A stretch of 64,000 nucleotides of DNA, from contig NC_070558.1 in the NCBI RefSeq assembly GCF_026914185.1, positions 1,736,001 through 1,800,000 of the forward strand, read 5' to 3'. The notes below the pieces were generated by a model. That model was not told the origin of the DNA, did not search any database, and saw only the letters and a program-made list of their open reading frames with translations. The DNA is from Puccinia triticina. Lineage: Eukaryota; Basidiomycota; Pucciniomycetes; Pucciniales; Pucciniaceae. Position numbers and translations under genes: made by a program. Below, in pieces: positions 23,827 through 34,844 of this stretch (positions within the stretch are counted from its first letter, which is position 1; each line of letters starts with the position of its first letter).

Positions 23827-24400
23827 CCGGAACGGTCCGGGTCATCAAGAGGAGTAAACACACCTCTACTGTGCAGTGCACAAATTTCCAAACACTTTGT
23901 CAAAAAAAATCTTGAAAAATTTAACTCCTTCACCTGCAGTGTGCAAAGTGTTTGGAAATTTGTGTATAGTGCATCAAGCCCGTCTGGGCACATGCACAAG
24001 TTCGGAGGTGAAAAGCCCAAGCCTGCTTGGCCAAGCCCAAAGCGTGTGTGACACACCCAAAACCCCCGCTTGGCACATGGCCAAGTTGGCGGGGTTTGGC
24101 ACAAAGCCCCGCTGGGCCGAGGCCAAGCAAGGGTGCCACACCTGCCAAAGATGCCGGCCATCAAGGAGAGAATTTCCACTCCTCAATGGTTGGTCTACAG
24201 ACCGGTCATCAAGACTTTCCCTTCTTGATGACCGATACAGGTATCAACCACCAAGAAGGGAGTCGTCTCTCCCTCTCAATGACCGGTTTGCAGACCAACC
24301 ATCGAGGAGGGGTAGTTCTCTCCTCCCCAAGACTAGCAGTGTATTGGCCCTTGATATTGACACATCCGATGGCCGGTACACACATCAGTCTAGATATGTT
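23827..24400. repeat. Continuation of the palindromic satellite with degenerate units
   Basis: Directly after the LTR-type insertion come CCGGAACGGTCCGGGTCATC and AAGAGGAGTAAACACACCTC, then looser units such as GACCGGTCATCAAG, CTTCTTGATGACCG and GACCGGTTTGCAGACC, mixed with a CCAAGC-rich tract at 24010-24130. The long open frame on the plus strand here (23876-24619) is a repeat by-product with no domain. Confidence 0.55.
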
Positions 24401-24827
24401 ACCGCAATGATCCCATCGGCCCAGAGCTTGGGGTTGGCCAAGCGGGACTTGGGCATGTGCCAAGATCCGCCGCCCAGCCAACCTCCCCAATCAAGCCCTC
24501 TGGGCACCCCCCAAACCCCCGGTGGCGCTCGGCCGCGCGGGACTGGGGCATGTGCCCAGACGCGCTTGATGTACTATACTGCACAGTGCGCAAAGAGTTT
24601 TCCGCAGTGCGCAAAGTAAATCCATTCAAGAAATTAGATATTTTTCACTATTTTCATTCTTTCACTTTTCCTTTTTTTTATTTCATAGTCATTCTGGGGA
24701 ACTTATTGTCCAACTCTCTAGCCAATCTCATGACTTCTGGTTGGTGGACTGAGCTCCTGCAATGAAAAATGTGGTGTCTAAAGCTTCTGCTAACCCACTA
24801 TACACCTGAAAGGACTCCCATGAATCA

Positions 24828-25300
24828 ACACTGGGTCGCTACGCTACGCTACGCTATTTCAGCGCTACGCGTTAGCGTAGCGGCAAAAAGCGCCCATCTA
24901 TTTTGCATAGCGTTAGCGCGCTGTTAGCGCCGCTACACTGCGCTAATTTTCAGCGGCGCTAACAGCGCGCCAATTCTTTGTTAGCGTTAGCGCGCCGCTA
25001 CAGTCGCTACGCTACGCTGCGCTGCGCTACAGCGCTTTTAGCGGAAAAAAAGCCCTTTTTTCCCGCTAAAGGCGCTGTAGCGCAGCGTAGCGCGCGCTCT
25101 TTTGCGCCCTGCATGTGTAGCGTTAGCGCAATTGCGCGCATATGCGCTAAAGCTACGCTATCAGCTAAAATAGCTGCGCACCGCGTGCGCGTAGCGTTAG
25201 CGCATATGCGTGCAATTGCGCTAACGCTACGCTAAAAAATAGTGCATTTGCGCTGCGCTGCGCTACGCTAACTGCTATGGTTAGCGTAGCAACCCAGTGT
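24828..25300. repeat. Inverted-repeat element with GCTACGCTA core and ACACTGGGT ends
   Basis: The left end ACACTGGGTCGCTACGCTA and the right end TAGCGTAGCAACCCAGTGT are inverted copies. The 470-bp interior is almost entirely GCGCTAACGC/TAGCGTAGCG words, so it can fold on itself at many registers. An identical left end (AATCAACACTGGGT) starts another member at 63600. Confidence 0.65.
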
Positions 25301-26108
25301 AGCATGAACTGACAGGCGGAAAGGACCACACAACCTGTATGCTTCTCATGACCCCAATTTGCCCAGGGTGAGTGGTGTTCCCGCTGCGCTATTGCTTTTT
25401 GGTCTGGCCATTTAGCAGTCAACCACTGCACTACATCAAAAGGCCTCTTTTTTTAGTGTAGCACAGTGGATACAGTGTTGCAAAATCTAACAAATGTGGG
25501 AGCAGAACATCCATCCATTCTGCCAATCATCCTCAGCCTTCAAAGAGGCAAAATACCGGGCTTGGTCCCCTTGGACTTCTAGTTAGCATGTTCACTCCTC
25601 CTTTTTCCATGCCCCAATTTCTCTCCATGTGTCACATCCTGTTGAAATACCAACCAGTCCAGGACATGATCTCAAACCACAATATCTTTCATTGGATGGC
25701 ATTTGAAGGTAAAACCAACAGGAGTCTAGTGTGCTAGACTTGAGTGTCTTGAGCTTCACAAATGTCAGAGGCTATCTTTACACCTCTCAAGATTGCCTGC
25801 GCTGCACCCCACTTCAAGTCAAGCTTGCACAGCTCCCTGTTTATTGTACCTTTAAATGCCTTCCAATGTCTAGTGAAAGATAGTGTGTTTTGAGATCATT
25901 TCCTGGACTGGTATTCCAACAGGATTTGACATATGGAGAGAAATTGGGGCATGGAGAAAGGAGGAGTGAACATGCTAAATAGAAGTCCAATGGGGGGAGT
26001 TTGCCTCTTTGGAGGCAGAGGATGATTGGTAGGCTGGTTGAGTGTTGCGCTTGCAGGTTTTTTAGATTAAAGTTGAATGAGAGTGCGGCGCTGCCAGCAG
26101 GCTCGCGG
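25301..26108. other. Gene-free repeat-derived stretch
   Basis: No gene was recognised. The minus-strand open frame that covers 25841-26500 continues into the solo LTR and has no conserved domain. A short inverted similarity (CCAGTCCAGGACATGATCTC at about 25653 against GAGATCATTTCCTGGACTGG at about 25890) suggests a small foldback relic. Confidence 0.45.
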
Positions 26109-26996
26109 TGTGGTGAGCAAAAGAGGTCACTGTGTAGAAATGTCAGGACCTCCGCTGCTCCAAGATGATTCCCCGGTAAAGTCGGGTAATCTGGGGAAAC
26201 TCTGCTCCGCTCTGCAAGTAAGTGTATGGGTATAATAATCAAAGAAGCATGTAAAATAACATATAAATAACCACAAAACACATAGAAAAGCCACAGTAAA
26301 CACTGTGAAATCTGTTGTAAAGTACACACAAGACAACTCTGCACGTCAAAACAACTCCGCCACAAGTAGTAACATCTCTGCCGTAAGGAATCCGTACCAG
26401 AGTAACAAGAATGAAGTAAAATCCGTAAAGAAAAACCATGATGAGATGATGGATGGGGGGGAGGAAAACCCCCATTCCCTTTGTACAAAAAGGAAAACAC
26501 AATCCTGAGAGAAAGAAACCATCCTCCTCTGCATGCCTCTCACGCACACCATCCACCAAGCCACGCTCCCACAACCACACACATCATCCGCCCATACCAC
26601 TCTCACACGGATCTTCTGTAAACATCGCCGCCCATCATCGCCCGCCGTTGGACTCCTCTTGCCTCAGCTTCCTCGCCCCTGTCTAGCCTAGCCTTCAATG
26701 CCGGGATCCCACACGCCGCCTCAGCCCCAGCTACGCCTGCTGGTGTAGCCCGCTTTGGCTGCCTGGCTTCCCCCAGTCACAGCCTATACTATCCAGTCGG
26801 CGCCAGCCTGCTTAAGTCAAGTCCAGCTTTTCCAATGAGCTCCGCCACCGCTGCGCTGTGTACAGAAGCCCGCGCACCGCCTCATAGACATATTCTGCAC
26901 TGTGCCACTCCGTGCCAGTCTTGCGGAATCCGCAGCCTGCAACCTCCGCGAACCTGTGCGGACATTTTGGGTCTCCCACCCATATTTACCATCACA
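26109..26996 (-). mobile_element. Solo LTR (888 bp), inverted relative of the LTR at 20524
   Basis: On the minus strand it starts TGTGATGG at 26996 and ends ACCACA at 26109. Shared blocks with the 20524-21433 LTR include GGGATCCCACACGCCGCCTC-type sequence, the GCTTCCCCCA block, TTTACGG-rich stretches and CGGAGTTGTT. The flanks are GCGG (26105-26108) and GTGG (26997-27000), a 4-bp duplication with one C/T change. Frames within it are not genes. Confidence 0.7.
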
Positions 26997-27130
26997 GTGG
27001 GGTGAATCCTCTGCGGAAAATACACAGAAGTATGTACACAATCAGCAGACACAACATGGCAAAACTAATGGGTATCTGACGTACACTAACTTCCACAGTC
27101 CCAAGGGCAAGATTGTCCTTTGCCAGCATC

Positions 27131-27523
27131 TCAAGATGACTTGTGCACAGCATCAACAAACCAATAAAACAAGCCATTGTTGTCTGCCAAGGTAGATGTG
27201 CCCTGTGCGAACCCGTCAAGCTCTAGTATTGCGTAAGCCCACTCGAGCGCAGATGTGAAGTCCGCTTGTGCAGCAACTATCCAAATTGGATAAATGGGTG
27301 ACTTAACGTCTCCCAGGTGCTGGATTGATATCTTTCCATTGGCCAATCTGGCCGGAGCAATGGTGGTGATGGTGCCCGGGTCTGCAGGCTGGCTCATGAT
27401 AGGTGAGTTAGAGAATGGCAACTGATGTGTTGGACTTAAGAGGGACTCAGAACAAACGTGACGGTGTGTGTTCCCATTGGCTCCACCAGCAACGGCCGTG
27501 GATTCCTTGTCTGTGGGAACCAC
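27131..27523 (-). pseudogene. Retroelement gag-like fragment (tentative)
   Basis: The 130-codon frame contains GKISIQHLGDVKSPIYPIWI and a helical continuation, loosely like the N-terminal part of copia-type Gag proteins, in which a hydrophobic/tryptophan motif follows a short disordered leader. The frame appears to continue in another register (27000-27120: EMLAKDNLALGTVE) after a shift, as in a decayed gene. No zinc knuckle or pol is attached. The identity is a guess from style of sequence. Confidence 0.25.
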
Positions 27524-27539
27524 AAGGACTCTTTGTGGA

Positions 27540-28040
27540 ACACAGTTGTTGGCTCCCCTGTGAGTCTATCACAAGTTGACCCCAGGAGGGTGGAGACGAC
27601 TTGAACTTAGCACAAGTTGCTCGCCTGCCGGGGGGCGCGGCGCGTTGAAGCGCCTTGCACAGAGTGCAACCTCCGGGAGGTTGCGAGAAAGAGGAGACCC
27701 TGGGGGCTCCCTCATTGGGAGGCTTTGTTAAGCTCGGAGACGACTGGGTATGCCATTGTCTCCCCGGATCTTCGACGGGGTGGTGATACAGGGTGATACC
27801 GACGGGGGCACAGTGAATTCCACATGGGTTTCAGTGTCACCCGCCGCATCCACAATGTTGCTTGCCAGGAAGTACCTGACTTATCACAAGTCCCTTGCTT
27901 CAGAGGGCCCTGGTACAGCCTGGGCTGGCGCGAAGCGCCCTCCAAAGGAGGGACTTGCAGGTAAAGCCAAGAATTTGGCTTGAGAGCTTTCAGTGTTTTG
28001 GTGGGAGTTTTTTCCTGCTCCCCTTTCAGGGGTCTTCTTC
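27540..28040. other. GC-rich repeat relics without genes
   Basis: Contains short GC-rich hairpins (GGTGGAGACGACTTG, GGCGCGAAGCGCC, CTCCAAAGGAGGGACTTG) like those ending other low-copy repeats at 47.9-48.2 kb. No coding exon was recognised. Confidence 0.4.
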
Positions 28041-28041
28041 T

Positions 28042-28566
28042 TGTGTATTTCTATTGCCTGTGGTGCCAGATTAAAGGCCTGATTTTTCTCTTTCTTTTGG
28101 TGTCAATCACCACTTTTTCCCCCTTCACAAACTCCTTCCATCCCCCTTTGAAGTTTGTGATTTTTTTGTGTTTGGCCAGAAGTGTGTATGCAAATTCTGA
28201 GAAGATCCATTTGGACTCAATTTAAGGCCCTGTTTGGCTGCCGCGTTATACAACATAAATGGTCAAATTTATGACGCGCTACCCCCGGGGGTCTCAAAGT
28301 TTTGGTGGAAAGGGGGGCAAACTTTGGGTCGCGGCGTCATAAATTTGACCATTTATGTCGTATAACGCGGCAGCCAAACAGGGCCTTGAATTGAGTCCAA
28401 ATGGATCTTCTCAGAATTTGCATACACACTTCTGGCCGAACACAAAAATCACAAACTTTAAAGGGGGATGGAAGGAGTTTGTGAAGGGGGAAAAAGTGGT
28501 GATTGACACCAAAAGAAAGAGAAAAATCAGGCCTTTAATCTGGCACCACAGGCAATAGGAAATACA
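28042..28566. repeat. Long foldback element (arms of ~250 bp)
   Basis: The arms, about 28044-28300 and 28306-28565, are near-perfect inverted copies with a tiny loop around 28300. Both carry the same frame on opposite strands, which explains two mirror-image open frames. An inner segment, 28224-28387, begins GGCCCTGTTTGGCTGCCGCG and ends in its complement, which looks like a MITE at the centre of the larger palindrome. Confidence 0.8.
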
Positions 28567-29315
28567 GAACTCCATCATCCATCCAGCTTGACTGCTGAGC
28601 AAGGGCAACACTCTCCTTCAAGTGTAGATATCACAAAAGTGACACTACATTGAAGCTGAGATGCTCAGCTATCCCACGAACTTCAGCTTGCTGACTCACA
28701 ATGAGTGTGCACTGTGTAATGTCAATTTGATTCAAAAAGTTGGCCAAAAGCCACAAATTTCCTGAAGCTCTCACGCGGAAAAAAGCCAATAACTCATAAG
28801 CCTCCCATTGGGAAATATGGGAGATGCTTCGCATCGGGGTGCTCCGCACCCCCAGTCCCGGGAGGCTAAGTTAAGTCAGGGAAGTACCCCCGGCGTAGCT
28901 GTTTGACATGATGAAGTGGCATGAAATGTCCACAAACGCCGACGCCGTCGGGGAGCAGCTGAAGTTGATGAAGATTGGGAGTTGGATGTATATCCTGCCA
29001 TCTGTTTTGAACGGCTCGGAAATGAAATCAATAATAACATGAAAAAATGACGAATATTACCTTCACTTGACCATAACCTTTTCGGGGTCGAGTGATGAGC
29101 GACATCTCCCACTGCAAAGAAGCAAGAGGAGATGCAGCTGATGCGATTTAGCTGTGAGGTGATATAAGCCTTCAAAGAGTGCCGCGGAGTGGCCGATTGA
29201 ACCCTCGCAGTCTGAAATCTGCGATTCAGCACTCATCTTATCCACACATCCACACATCCACACACACGCACACATCTTTTTCAAATCTCACAGTACTCGG
29301 CCGCAAGGAGATAGG
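28567..29315. other. Region upstream of the dehydrogenase gene
   Basis: A small GC-rich hairpin block lies at 28800-28875 (ATGCTTCGCAT, GGTGCTCCGCACC, CCCGGGAGG). The last 100 bp before the start codon contain a CCACACAT/CACACA tract. Open frames on the minus strand (28876-29284) show no domain. It most likely holds promoter and leader. Confidence 0.4.
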
Positions 29316-30632
29316 ATGATTCAGCTGCCAAAAACACAGAAATCTGTCCAAATTATACAGCAATCATCTGTCGCTGAGAGTACTGCCGGCAAAGGTTCGG
29401 CGGTCTGGCACGAAATACAGATCAAAGAAAGCCCGTTCGAGATTCCAGAACGAAATATCGAAAACGAGAAGAACCAGCAATCAGACGACCCGATCCTAAC
29501 GATCAAGATCAAGTCTTTTGCTTTTAACCATCGGGACGTGTGGATCCGCAAAGGTCTCTATCGGAAGATCAAGTTCGGTTCGACTCTGGGCTCGGATTGT
29601 TTCGGCACAGTGATTTCTCCAAGCGATCATCACCTGTCGGGGAAAGATGTGTTAGTCTACCCGGCCGTAAATTGGTTAAACGATCCTCGCGGCGGTCCGG
29701 ATGTGCCCGGAAAGGAATTTGGAATCCTCGGGGGGACCCACGAAACCGATGGCCTTGGCACGTTCACCGATCACATCAACATCCCCGCGAGCCATTGTGT
29801 GACGGCCCCCAGCCATTTGGATCTCATGTCCGCCTCGGCTGTCCCTCTGGCCGGCCTCACCGCCTTCAGAGCGGTGTTCAATAAGGGACAGGTCAAGCCG
29901 TCCTCAAATATCTTGATCACTGGCATCGGCGGCGGCGTCGCAATCTGGGCTTTGCAGTTCTGCGTTGCTATCGGCGCAAACGTTTGGGTCACGAGTAGCA
30001 GCGAGCAAAAAATAGAGCAGGCTTGTCGATTGGGTGCCAAGGCTGGTGTAAACTACACCGAAGGTTTGTGAACGTTTTATTTTCTTGTTGTCCCGATCAA
30101 TACCCAGACTGGAGGGCTAATCTATTGATTGTATATTACTTCGTCAGATTCCTGGCCTCAGCGTTTGGCGTCTTTACTTCCATCCGAAACCCAATACCTT
30201 GACGTGGTGATAGACTCAGGGGGAGGCGATATCGCTCAGAAATGCAGCAAAATCTTACGTCCCGGTGGAATTATTGTGAACTTTGGCTGGTATGTCTCAA
30301 GCTTACTTGAATAGATGGCTCGCAAGTTGATCAACCACTCACTCTGGATGCTCTCAACAACCTCTCAATGGCCTAGCACCTCTGGCCGTCCCCTTTCGTT
30401 TACAATGGCAGAAGTGTTGAAGAACTTGGAACTGCGAGGATGCACGATGGGGTCATTGAAAGAGTTCAAAGAGATGGTCGCATTCGTCGATAAGCACACT
30501 ATCCAGCCTGTCGTCTACAAGACTCTACGCGGCTTTGAGCAGGTCGAAGACGGCTTTCAAATCGTGAAGGCCGGTCAACAGTTTGGAAAAGTCGTGGTAG
30601 TCATAGACCCGGAAAACTACCATAAACTTTGA
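29316..30632 (+). CDS. Zinc-independent medium-chain dehydrogenase/reductase (quinone-oxidoreductase-like)
   Basis: Cytosolic-type NAD(P)H-dependent oxidoreductase of the MDR superfamily; the substrate is unknown. Exons 29316-30063, 30148-30289 and 30377-30632 total 1146 nt, 381 residues. The N-terminal GroES-like fold has the signature FAFNHRDVWIRKGLY and GSDCFGTV. The Rossmann domain has ILITGIGGGVAIWALQF as nucleotide-binding loop, and FTMAEVLKNLELRGCTMGS is the usual C-terminal family block. The catalytic zinc ligands of true alcohol dehydrogenases are not evident. The nearest known group is the zinc-type alcohol dehydrogenase-like YogA/fungal family. The start codon is the first ATG of the frame. 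The gene stands alone between repeats. Confidence 0.88.
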
Positions 30633-30757
30633 AACTTTGCTCTTGTTCAAATGGCTGATTAACATTGGCAAAAAAGGATGCTACAATGCATCCAAATCCA
30701 ACCCAACAATTTTCCCAGTAATATTAAATGGCATGCCAAGTGGATTGTCCAGATAAT

Positions 30758-30938
30758 TATGGTGTTCAGAGTTGGTTTGCATAATTTTATGCATGCATAA
30801 ATCATAAAATCATAAAAATATTTTGATGAGGAAATTTTGTATCACATAATCAGACAGTTATATCCCCTACAAAAAAGATTTTATGATTTTATGATTTATG
30901 CATGCATAAAATTATGCAAACCAACTTTGAACACCATA
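30758..30938. repeat. MITE with TATGGTGTTC termini
   Basis: Arms of about 60 bp (TATGGTGTTCAGAGTTGGTT ... and its complement ending GAACACCATA) enclose about 60 bp. The arms include GCATGCATAAATCATAAAAT. The outermost TA on each side may be a TA target duplication, as for Tc1/mariner- or PIF-type MITEs. It lies about 125 bp past the dehydrogenase stop codon. Confidence 0.75.
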
Positions 30939-30961
30939 AATATAGATTATTGTTTGTAAAT

Positions 30962-31172
30962 CATACACCTGTGTCACCCTGCATACCCCATACTATAGAC
31001 ATGCATACAAGGAGCCACGAGCACCCCCATACCAACCCTACCCCGCCAAAAATAAAATTCTTGGAATTCTCATGATTCCTAGAAACCAATGACTTGATTT
31101 GGCTGCAAAGCGGCCAAAAATTTTTTCAAGTCATTCCTCAGGAGTACCCCCCTTTAGTTCCCCCCGGAAGCC
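30962..31172 (+). repeat. Dispersed repeat, inverted copy at 48252-48460
   Basis: About 210 bp, from ACCTGTGTCACCCTGCATAC through CGCCAAAAATAAAATTCTTG to TTCCTCAGGAGTACCCCC. It matches the other copy closely in opposite orientation. One end contains a small hairpin, TGACTTGATTTGGC...GGCC...TCAAGTCA. Family unknown. Confidence 0.75.
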
Positions 31173-31558
31173 CCTGTAAAACTGAATACGCCGCGACATC
31201 ACTACTTCACTCGGAGCCATATCACCCAGCTCTCCCTCCCGTCATAACAATCATCACCCGATCCAACCATTGGTAGCATCACAACATCCTGAATCATCAC
31301 CACTGGCACTTGGTTATCCACTGTAAGTTCAATTTGAGCCAATTGATCCACTCCACTTTCATTGCACTCTTGCTCTGACAACTAACTCACCATCACTCAC
31401 CAACCTCTTCTTGTTCCTGCACCTCTCCAAATCAACCTTTCTCCCCCGGCGTACACACACCCCAGCCTATCCTTCCTGCTCAGTCTGAATAGTGAGTAGC
31501 AATATCCACATTTTCTGCCTCATAACCCCCCCGCCCCCCCCAAACCCCCCCCCCCCCC

Positions 31559-31690
31559 CCTCCTGCTAGGTGTACGGCCCTGCTCAGACCACCCCTCCTG
31601 CTAGGCGTACGGCCCTGCTCAGACCACCCCTCCTGCTAGGCGTACGGCCCTGCTCAGACCACCCCTCCTGCTAGGCGTACGGCCCTGCCC
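31559..31690. repeat. 35-bp tandem repeat, about 3.7 copies
   Basis: The unit CCTCCTGCTAGGCGTACGGC + CCTGCTCAGACCACC recurs head to tail from 31559; the first copy has one T for C. It follows directly on a poly-C run. Confidence 0.9.
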
Positions 31691-32137
31691 CATGCCCCTT
31701 ACCAACACTTCAACTAACACTGCCTGCAAGACTTGCTGAATGATCACTGATCAAGATTCTCTTTTTTGATTTGTATTTGCTGAACCCTGCACTAGATCCC
31801 TCCCCCCACAACCAACCCCAAGTGCACCTCCTCTCTCGGTGCAATTTCTTGTTTCAAATTCCTTTGTCTTGTGTGGCATGTTGTAGTCAGCAGGGCTCAT
31901 TTCTAAAATCTTGTAACATATAAATTTAGTACGCATTGGGCCCCTTGAAGTTTGAAGAGCATCACTAACACCCAGTCTCCAAAACAACTCTCTCAAAGTC
32001 TGACAAACAAAGGTTGGCTCAATTGACTTTTTTTAGATTCTTAAATAGCAAAGGCTTGAAGATAGAATCCGTGTAAGTGACACATTTCATTTTTCTACTG
32101 GTTGATTGGACAACATGTACTCAAAGGAGGCTGGAGC

Positions 32138-32522
32138 AACGGTGGGCCGCTACGCTACGCCAAAAAATGAGCTAACAGCGAATTACGCGGGCCTTTCCGC
32201 AGCATTGAACCACTTAAACTGGTGAGAATATTCTAGGAGCCTCCCTGATCAAAATGGTCCAGCAGGACCGTTGCATCAGGGAGTCAGGACATCCTGGTTA
32301 CCAGATGCAGAGCCAAAATTCCATTTTGAGAACAGTTCAGCTAACATGTTCTGTTTTGCAGCATTCAACTGCTTGCCTTGCGTGGATTGAACTATAAGTC
32401 TCCAAGAGGGATCAGTCAATTAGGACTGCCCAATTCAGGGATTTTGGAAAATCCTGATGCCAGCTGCGCCACTGTAATTGTCAGTTAGCTGATTTCTAGC
32501 GCAGCGTAGCGGCCCACCGTTA
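32138..32522. repeat. Inverted-repeat element with GCTACGC ends enclosing a tRNA-like segment
   Basis: The ends ACGGTGGGCCGCTACGCT and AGCGTAGCGGCCCACCGT are inverted copies. On the minus strand TGGCGCAGCTGG (32460-32471) fits an A box, and AGTTCAATCC (32384-32393) fits a B box about 70 nt downstream, the spacing of a tRNA with a long variable arm. This suggests a SINE or tRNA relic nested in the element. Confidence 0.5.
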
Positions 32523-32623
32523 GCTGGAGGGACGCAATTTTGTGCAAAAACACGGGTAATATCCAAGTAGAAATTAAATAATTAAGTAGGAGTCATCACC
32601 TTAAAAGAATGACAGATTAAAGT

Positions 32624-34844
32624 TCAAATAAGAGCAGCTACATCAGACTCGGGTGAAGAAAGCCTGCTAGTGCTAGATGACAGAGAAGCCCTGCAAGTGG
32701 ATTTTGAACAGAAACGACCAGACTCCAAAGAATTTGAAGAGGAACGGCGAGTGGATTGTGAAGTATCAGAGTCTGAGGACGAGTGCTCTATGGTGACACG
32801 CCTCCTAGTAGCAGAGCGTTTTTTCTTTGTCACCTCTTCTTCTGACGAGTTACCAAAGCATAGGTTTGCACGCCTCTTGAAACGCACACGACGAGGTTTT
32901 CTGATCACACCTACCTTTGGGTAAATGGCCTTCTTGGGCGGAGGGGCAAGGTTATCATCACTGTTCTCTGCGTTCGGACAAAGGCCAATTGGACCTGGAT
33001 TGGGAGCAGGTGGACCGGTGATCTTAACCCAACCCTTTGCAAACACCGTGAGAATTCGCCGTGTTGTGCCGATGCGCATCTTTGTTGGTGCCTTGCAAAA
33101 TTCAGCTGGTGCAATAAGCAGATTGTTTGGTTGCACAAATAATGTGACACCCAATTCTTGCAAAGTTGCGGCAGTATTCTCACCCGGCCAACCTGTCACG
33201 CAAACACCATGAGTGGCCTTGGCTGCCATAGGAAAATGATAAATGAATACTAATCCGTAACCGGTGGGATGAGGGGGGGAAGGGAGATCTGTCTGACTGC
33301 TACGTACTCAAAGCCTCTTGGAGCAACCTTTGAACCTCATCAGAGTTAGCAACCTTGCTTCCTGCAATTGGAAAATAGAAATTTGAATTTTTGTGAGGCA
33401 AGTTTGGTAGATGCAGGAGAATTGGGAGCTACCTAAATCGTATGGACAGTCCGGATCATCGCTTTCAATAGCACGTCTTCTCTTCCTTGGATTAATCGGA
33501 GGAGGTAAGCGGCCGGAGACATCTTTAATTGCCTGTTTTCCACTAACAAACTTGAAGAAGGAATTGCATTGATTTTTTTCGGGCTCCAAGATGTCGAGGA
33601 ACTCTTCTGCCATATGACTTCCGCTGGTGAGAAGAACTGGTCGAACGGGGTCGCGCAAGGCAAGCACAACATATCCCTCCACCTGGTGAGCAGTGCTGAG
33701 GTTTTGGAGCTGTTGATTATGGAAGGACCAGTCAGCTTTGAAAGATGCAGATCTGTCAGAAGAATGCCTACATCGCGTGTGACCTTGTGCGTCCATGATT
33801 TAAGGCTAAATCAATTGCTTCTAAGGGTCCTTGTTGGAGGGACAGATGTCTCATCTTCGGGGAGATGGTCCGTTTTGGCGGGGATGCTGGTCACAGAATT
33901 TACACGAGCAAGTGAATCAATGTAGTCTTGATCCTTCCACTGCTCCCGAGCTTCCTGGGTAAGCCCACGCCAAAGGGCCCCACATTTGATAGCCCGCTCG
34001 TTGGAGGTGATGGTTTCTGGAAACAAGGAGCGTAATGGTATGAGCCTTTGAGCAATTGAAGCGGTTTCAAGAGACCAGGCTTACCATTGTGTTTAATGGC
34101 AACAGCCTCCGGATCATATTTGCAAAAGTCATTGTAGCAATTTCCACCGCGGATGCGCACTTTGTTTCCGAGATAGTGCAACACCGGTTTGATTTCAAGC
34201 TTATTCTTAATAGCAATGAGATGGACAGCGGACTGGTAATCAAGGTATGCCTGATCCAGTTCTAGCTTATCGGCGATGGTGAGGCGCTTATACTCCGGGT
34301 CTTTAACAACGATACAGCGGAGTGTATCAAGTGGCTGATGCCGGATCTTCTCCATCGTTTCGGCTGATAGCTTGGATCTCTTGTTGCGACCTTGAAACTG
34401 ACTAAGGTCAGGCTTGGGGGTAGGGTCGCGCGGAGGGGGGTGGGACACCTGTGACGTCGATGGAGACACAGGAATTGTAGTGTTTCTGGCTCGAGGGGCA
34501 CGTTTTTTGCGGGCCGGCTTAGTATTTGGAGCGGGGGTATTAGGGGGATTAACGTCTAGTTGGAGTGGGGGTGGAAGAGCAGGAGGTGACAAATCATTGT
34601 TGTTGGCCAAACTGTTGGAGGGGGATCGATCTAAGACTCGGCGAAAGAATCCGCCACCGCTTTGGCCGGATAGGGTGGGAGTGAAGTTGGGGCCCTGAGG
34701 CAATATCTCAGTGGAGAGGGACGAGGGAGGGGCACTCCGGCAAGCCAAAAATTCAGAACCAGAGCCAGGTGTAGAATAATTCGGAGGTGCTCCTGGGTTG
34801 GGATTGTCTCGAGGGCCAACACGTTGATTTTCAAACAAGTCCAT
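32624..34844 (-). CDS. Lineage-specific protein with HMG-box-like segment, beside KDZ transposase
   Basis: Exons by eye: 34085-34844; about 33830-34023; about 33440-33760; about 33316-33373; 32624-33218. The disordered N terminus (ARKKRAPRARN, Pro/Ser-rich) precedes a folded part with VRIRGGNCYNDFCKYDPEAV, an intron, then TSNERAIKCGALWRGLTQEA and REQWKD. The aromatic/tryptophan spacing of this joined segment (NxYNxF ... G..W..L..E....W) resembles an HMG box. A later part reads GPPAPNPGPIGLCPNAEN and basic KPRRVRFKRR. The exon 2 to exon 3 join could not be made in frame with certainty, so one lesion is possible. HMG-type proteins are reported as companions of fungal KDZ transposons (established); its link to the neighbouring transposase is inference. 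Confidence 0.5.

Larger units (their letters stand above)
19745..24810. repeat. Inverted pair bounding the satellite/LTR block
   Basis: About 19745-19990 and 24560-24810 are inverted copies of each other. Shared features in mirror orientation are GTGGGTTA...CAGAAG(C/T)T, GACACCACATTTTTCA, CTCAGTCCACAGACCAGAAGTCATGAGATTGGCTA, and the GCGCACTGC/GCAGTGCGC blocks. They enclose palindromic satellites and two LTR insertions. They could be the ends of one large element or two independent copies in opposite orientation. Confidence 0.5.
30633..32137. other. Repeat-rich intergenic stretch
   Basis: Apart from the MITE, dispersed repeat and tandem repeat listed separately, it holds a C-rich tract (31527-31560) and pyrimidine-rich sequence; no gene was seen. 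Confidence 0.5.

Noticed and set aside
23876..24619. 247-codon plus-strand ORF rich in Arg, Ser and Pro
   Set aside because: It covers degenerate palindromic satellite units and a CCAAGC tract; no conserved motif, composition tracks the repeat.
25310..25440. Third tRNA-like element (TAGTGCAGTGG on the minus strand)
   Set aside because: An A-box match is present but no B box lies at a suitable distance.
31559..31690. CRISPR-like array
   Set aside because: Units are contiguous 35-bp tandem copies without unique spacers, in a eukaryotic context.
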